NCBI GenBank assembly: GCA_027924585.1
Contig: BSBM01000140.1
Coordinates: forward strand, 7,746,001 to 7,810,000
Source: Larix kaempferi
Lineage: Eukaryota; Streptophyta; Pinopsida; Pinales; Pinaceae
DNA length: 64,000 nt
Reading direction: 5' to 3'
Numbering within the stretch: position 1 is the first letter of the stretch; each line of letters opens with the position of its first letter. Below are positions 60,101 to 64,000 of the stretch, piece after piece. A model generated the notes under the pieces. It was not told the origin of the DNA. It searched no databases and saw only the letters and a list, made by a program, of their open reading frames with translations. The translations under genes were made by a program, and so were the position numbers.

Positions 60101-61163
60101 TGAGGCAAATCTTATGGATGAATGTGTGTATCACAAATTCAGTGGGAGTAAGTATATTTTCCTGGTTTTATATGTCGATGACATATTGCTAGCCACAAAT
60201 GATATTAGCATATTGCACGACACCAAGAGATTTTTATCAAAACATTTTGAGATGAAAGATCTTGGTGATGCCTCCTTTGTCTTAGGAATCCAGATACACC
60301 GAGATCGTTCTAGGGGTATTTTAGGATTGTCACAAAGGACCTATATTGATAAAGTCCTCCAAAGGTATGGCATGCAAAATAGAAAACCAGGTGATACCCC
60401 TGTCACTAAAGGAGACAAATTCAGTCTTAATCAATGCCCTAAAAATAGTTTAGAAAGTCAAGAAATGCAGAAGATTCCTTACGCTTCGGCTGTGGGGAGT
60501 CTAATGTATGCTCAGGTATGTACACGTCCGGATATTGCGTACATTGTTGGCATGTTAGGCAGATATCTAAGTAACCCTGGAATGGATCATTGGAGAGCAG
60601 CCAAGAGGGTTATGAGATATTTACAGAGAACAAAAGAGTACATGCTTACATATAGGAGATTGGATCAGTTAGAGATCATTGGGTATTCCGACTCCGACTT
60701 TGCTGGATGCCAAGACAGCAGAAGATCCACATCAGGCTATATTTATCTGTTGGCTGGTGGAGCAATTTCATGGAGGTTTTCCAAACAGACACTCATAACT
60801 TCATCCACCATGGAAGCAGAGTTTGTAGCATGTTATGGGGCATCCAATCAAGGAATATGGCTAAGAAATTTTGTCACTAGGCTGCGTGTTCTGGATGGTA
60901 TTGAAAGACCACTGAAGATATTTTGTGACAATAAATCAGCAGTTTTATATTCCAATAACAACAGGAGTTCTACAAAATCAAAATACATTGATATCAAGTT
61001 CCTAGTTGTAAAAGAAAAAGTACAGAGTGGATAGATATCCATAGAGCATATTGGAACAAACTCCATGATAGCGGATCCGCTTACAAAGGGATTACCACCC
61101 AAGGTCTTTCATGAGCACACTGCTCATATGGGTGTTGTCTCATTTGAGGATATCCAAATTTAG
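57147..61163 (+). pseudogene. Element F copia gag-pol, one nonsense codon from intact
   Basis: The frame is open from 57039. The first in-frame ATG is at 57147 ([20 protein letters not shown]), and family-like residues just before it (SANINNVP) suggest the true start may be upstream or spliced. Domains: UBN2-type gag; [18 protein letters not shown] (about 57833); protease [12 protein letters not shown] (about 57965); GAG-pre-integrase [13 protein letters not shown] with CVECIKGKQ; integrase [33 protein letters not shown] with [13 protein letters not shown] and LYVDDILLA; and RNase [35 protein letters not shown] at 61032-61034 interrupts the last 43 codons, which otherwise continue in frame (MIADPLTKGLPPKVFHEH) to TAG 61161-61163. 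Gln is expected at the stop, so CAG to TAG. Confidence 0.93.
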
Positions 61164-61584
61164 TGGGAGTTTATATTATTCATTGTATATTGCTCTATGT
61201 TATGTTTAGACTTTATCTATACATTTGGATTGTGTTCTGCAGAAATAAAGTATTCATTTTATTGCACTCTGTTAAATTATGCTAAAGATTTGATCTTAAT
61301 AAAGTTAAGTAGGACCAGTTGGAAATAGGCATGAATAGATCACATTGCATGTAATTTCCATGCTATGCACTCATGATTGATCTATGTCATTTAGCTGTGC
61401 AGATATATGTGACCATTGATTGGTCTAGTAACGATTGATGTAACAAAGGCCACCTTGATCCTATGTCAGTATAGTTAATGGACGAGATTGTTCGGATATA
61501 CCCTAAGGACATGATAGCAAATTTTGAGCTCATAAGGTTAAGCACATTTATTTGATTACATATGCATGTGGCCCAGTGGGAGAT

Positions 61585-62074
61585 TGTTAGAATAATTTTT
61601 GTAATTAATCTATAATTTGGGCCACACATGTAAATAATTAAAATGTGTGTGCTATCATTTAATTAAGCCTAAATATAGTGATCTAATTAATAATTGATTA
61701 ATTGGCTTAAGGGTATAATTGTCATGAGATTATTGTGTAGATACCATTAGATAATTATTATTTCTATGAGGGGCGGAAATATAATTGTGATAAAATTAAA
61801 ACTGTTCTAGCGGTTATTGTAAACCGCCCTAGCGGTTTATAAATAGGGTTATGGTCCCCATTATACCATTACGCATTCCAATTTCTGAAAATCCTCTCAC
61901 AGAGACACAGAATCTAGTGGCTAGAATTGGAAGACCATCTCAAAGGGTTCTCTTCCTGTAAGGTTTCTCCTTCAATGGATTCAGGTATGCTTCCGCTATT
62001 AATTTTCTACTCATTGTTTTAATCAGAAGATTCCAGTATATATAAATTAGGGTTTTCATTTTATGATATTAACA
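61585..62074 (+). repeat. Element F 3' LTR
   Basis: 490 bp, preceded by the purine tract cagtgggagat (61574-61584). Pairs with 55575-56070. Confidence 0.95.
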
Positions 62075-62405
62075 TTGTCAATATTCTTTGTATGCTGCTA
62101 TTCTCCAAGAAAGAGGACTCCACTATGTGATATTCATTTCCTCCGATATTGATCATAGGATGGCCCTGGTAATCACATGAGTGTAGCTGAAAGTCAGGGT
62201 CACCACAGCCGCTGCCTTTTTTCCCAAAAGGATACTGGAATTCAATGTCCCCGCACATATTTGAATTAGCTAGGCAATCCTCGTATGGACTGCCCAGACA
62301 TGACTTTGAGAACCATGGGAAGAGAGCAGATGCTACAAGAAGGCAATGATGAATAGTGAGAGGCATTAGATTGTGAAGAAGCAGAAGACCTATTCTCACG
62401 CTCAT

Positions 62406-62866
62406 ACTCTGCTCTTCAATTGGAGATAAAAATTAAGCAGAGGTGACTTCAACTTAACAGAGGAGGCTAATGAGATAAACGTAAGGAAAAGGGTTCTGCA
62501 ATTAAATTGAGAAGATCAAGGAAGTGGAAACGCAGAAAGGAGGAAACGAGCAAAGTCAACAAGTCAATTTGTCTTTGATGGACTTACTATGCCCAGGTTT
62601 TTGGATTGGCCTGAGGTGAACAATATCCATCCAGCTTCCGAGATGGAGTAAGCGTTACCCTCGAACGTAATAGCGTAAATAAGAGTTTATCGTGTTCATA
62701 TTAAAAAGTGAAAAAGCGTAACCTACAGGAACACATGTAAAGCCCCCTCAAATTAATTAAAGGTCCTAACTTAATTTAGAGAGAGCCCTTATAAAACAAG
62801 AAAGAGAATCAAAGTGCCTCAATCAAACAATGCAGGATACTACACTTCCAACGAGTTTTATTATAT
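62406..62866 (-). other. Upstream region of the kinase pseudogene
   Basis: Presumed 5' untranslated and promoter region. No clear TATA box identified; no other gene seen. Confidence 0.4.
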
Positions 62867-63103
62867 TTAAAAGGAATAACAAATTATGCAGGAGCTTACA
62901 ATACCATATAACCCGCAATAACGGGTCCATCTAAGGCCATGATTAATTAAATATACTTGCTCATACGCCTTTGCACAGCATATAATATTGTTGTCTACAT
63001 CTTTAACAGGTGTATACACCACTACAGTAGCATTCAATGTTTTGTTGAATAGTACATGATATACAAATGTTGTCCGGTCAAAACTTGGTCGGAATCCAGC
63101 CAT
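62867..63103 (-). other. Short unrecognised open frame
   Basis: A 78-codon frame with protein-like text (TTFVYHVLFNKTLNATVVVY, then NIICCAKAYEQVYL). It contains an N-glycosylation sequon and a plausible beta-rich pattern. A 40 bp piece of it (gtgtatacaccact with catataatattg) recurs at 63268-63320, so part of the region was locally duplicated. It may be an exon remnant of an unknown gene or chance. No splice signals convincingly extend it. Confidence 0.25.
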
Positions 63104-63129
63104 ATATAATCTAAAATCCTGACGATATG

Positions 63130-63640
63130 AAATCTAAAATCATTTGAACATCTAGATGATTTTCTCCGAACAAATCGTAGAACATTGATTTGTCCAATTT
63201 TCATTGACTTGTCTTTGATTTGAATACGTAGTGTCTGCAATCATTGAAAGTTTGTGTGGTGAATGAGGCATATAATATTGATTTCTGCATCTTTAAGGGG
63301 TGTATACACCACTTCCAATAGTTACATGATATAGAATATGCTCTACATGATATAGAATATGCTCGGTTGAATAGTATACATTATACCATTTTTATTGATT
63401 TGTTTTTATTTGAATAGTAAACCTACATAATTTTCATTGATTTGTCTTATTTGAATAGTAGATAATACACAATTTTCATTTATCTCTTAGATTTGAATGG
63501 TAGACAAAATACAATTTTCATTGATCGGTTAGATTTGAATAGTATACAAAATACAATTTTCATTAATTTATTTATAATTATTGAATTGAACATGGGTGGG
63601 AAGGGTAACAACTATTCCTCTCAATCACTCAAGCTACATC
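63130..63640. repeat. Terminal repeat block, right copy, inverted relative to the left one
   Basis: About five units of 40-46 bp on caattttcattgatttgtc and ttgaatagta (63190-63575), then catgggtgggaagggtaac (63592-63610). Reverse-complemented, this matches the left block at 62-395 in unit and flank order. A 20 bp tandem (ctacatgatatagaatatg) lies at about 63325-63362. Confidence 0.7.
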
Positions 63641-64000
63641 AAATGGACTAAATTTTTTTAATTTAATTGCGAAATAATTATGCATTTAATTAAGACATTC
63701 TGCCTTGAGTATAATATATACAAATAGATAGATTAGCATTCTGTGTAATGAATTAGGACTGGCATTTTTAGCTGGTTTTATTTATTTATTTTGCAAACTC
63801 TAAATGTAGTTGTGTTTTATTGAAGTTTTTATAGTAGAAATGGATGGAGCATTCTCTTAAATTTAATTTTATTATGTATATTTAATGAATTGAGTTACTA
63901 AGTTTATAGGTTAAATACTTATTTTATTAAATTTAATGTTATTTTATTTTATGTTAAATGCTTTTAGATAGATTAATTTAAGAATAAAATTAGAATATAA
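63641..64000. other. AT-rich end of window, no gene seen
   Basis: Very AT-rich; no frame or repeat identified beyond the shared edge of the right repeat block. Confidence 0.5.

Larger units (their letters stand above)
55575..62074 (+). mobile_element. Element F: near-intact Ty1/copia LTR retrotransposon
   Basis: 6.5 kb, TGTTAG...ATTAACA, flanked by TTGTC (55570-55574 and 62075-62079), inserted in exon 1 of the kinase gene in the opposite orientation. LTRs (496 and 490 bp) differ by about six substitutions and one 6 bp indel, so it is young relative to A, B and D. Different family from B/D/E: shorter LTR, no 3' tandem array. The full domain set is present with one nonsense codon near the end. 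Confidence 0.95.
53661..62405 (-). pseudogene. LRK10-like (WAK-associated ectodomain) receptor kinase pseudogene
   Basis: The gene would encode a membrane receptor kinase of about 641 residues. Exon 1 (62405-62080 joined to 55574-55114 once F and one TTGTC are removed) gives a signal peptide, a GUB_WAK-type domain (NMCGDIEFQYPFGKKGSGC) and the C-terminal Cys-rich domain (CAACSNSHGSCGYL, FLCYCPDG). A 327 bp intron with GT..AG follows. Exon 2 (54786-53661) gives a transmembrane helix (VLTVVAVALLLMFY), the kinase Gly loop GEGCYGVVYKG, VAVK, HFDIKLHNILL, then GTPGYVVPEL, DKSDVYSFGMLLLEI and the C-lobe. Three defects are visible. Copia F splits exon 1. About 13 bp are missing at 54182/54183 relative to the family, deleting DFG and shifting frame. 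The usual HFDIKPHN is HFDIKLHN. Such receptors sit in the plasma membrane with the ectodomain in the wall and are often tied to defence; function here is lost. Confidence 0.92.

Overview
This window is repeat-dominated plant nuclear DNA. It holds no intact host gene. The visible content is Ty1/copia and Ty3/gypsy LTR retrotransposons with plant-type primer binding sites, LINE relics, minisatellites, and one broken receptor-like kinase gene of the LRK10-like/WAK-associated type. The giant nested LTR elements and slow-decaying relics suggest a large-genome seed plant, possibly a gymnosperm; that is an inference. I see no bacterial, organellar, tRNA, rRNA or CRISPR features.

Layout. (1) 1-1988: a minisatellite-bearing repeat, a LINE-like ORF1 fragment, and two candidate exons of an unrecognised + strand gene. 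(2) 1989-23125: element A, a gypsy element on the - strand with target duplication AGGGA. Its integrase gene holds copia element B (7616-21907, duplication TGCCT). The 3' tandem array of B holds gypsy element C (9003-16304, duplication ATCTC). This is a three-level nest with all duplications visible. (3) 23156-29976: copia element D (- strand, duplication TGGCC), inserted 25 bp beyond element A. (4) 29982-30263: the remaining exons of the same candidate host gene. (5) About 31200-40967: truncated chromodomain-type gypsy H (- strand), holding near-intact copia E (32369-39581, + strand, duplication TGAAA). (6) 40968-53660: AT-rich DNA with a 2 kb minisatellite (44.2-46.1 kb), an unrecognised many-stop long reading frame (49.2-51.4 kb) and a LINE RNase H fragment with tandem duplications (52.2-52.95 kb). 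(7) 53661-62405: LRK10-like receptor kinase pseudogene (- strand). Exon 1 is split by near-intact copia F (55575-62074, + strand, duplication TTGTC), and the kinase DFG motif is deleted. (8) 62406-64000: its upstream region, ending in a repeat that is an inverted relative of the one at the window start.

How the parts relate. B, D and E are one copia family (LTR about 600 bp, initiator-Met-tRNA-type primer site, hypervariable tandem array between the RNase H stop and the 3' LTR). A and C are one gypsy superfamily with about 1.5 kb LTRs and a shared 3' terminus. A kept RNase H, integrase and an additional reading frame between integrase and the 3' LTR but lost gag-protease-RT. C kept gag-protease but lost RT, RNase H and integrase. 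Together they outline an unusual full-length element whose extra 3' reading frame is the most novel item here. Most inactivating changes in A, C, E and F are single nonsense codons of the kind expected from deamination of methylated cytosine.
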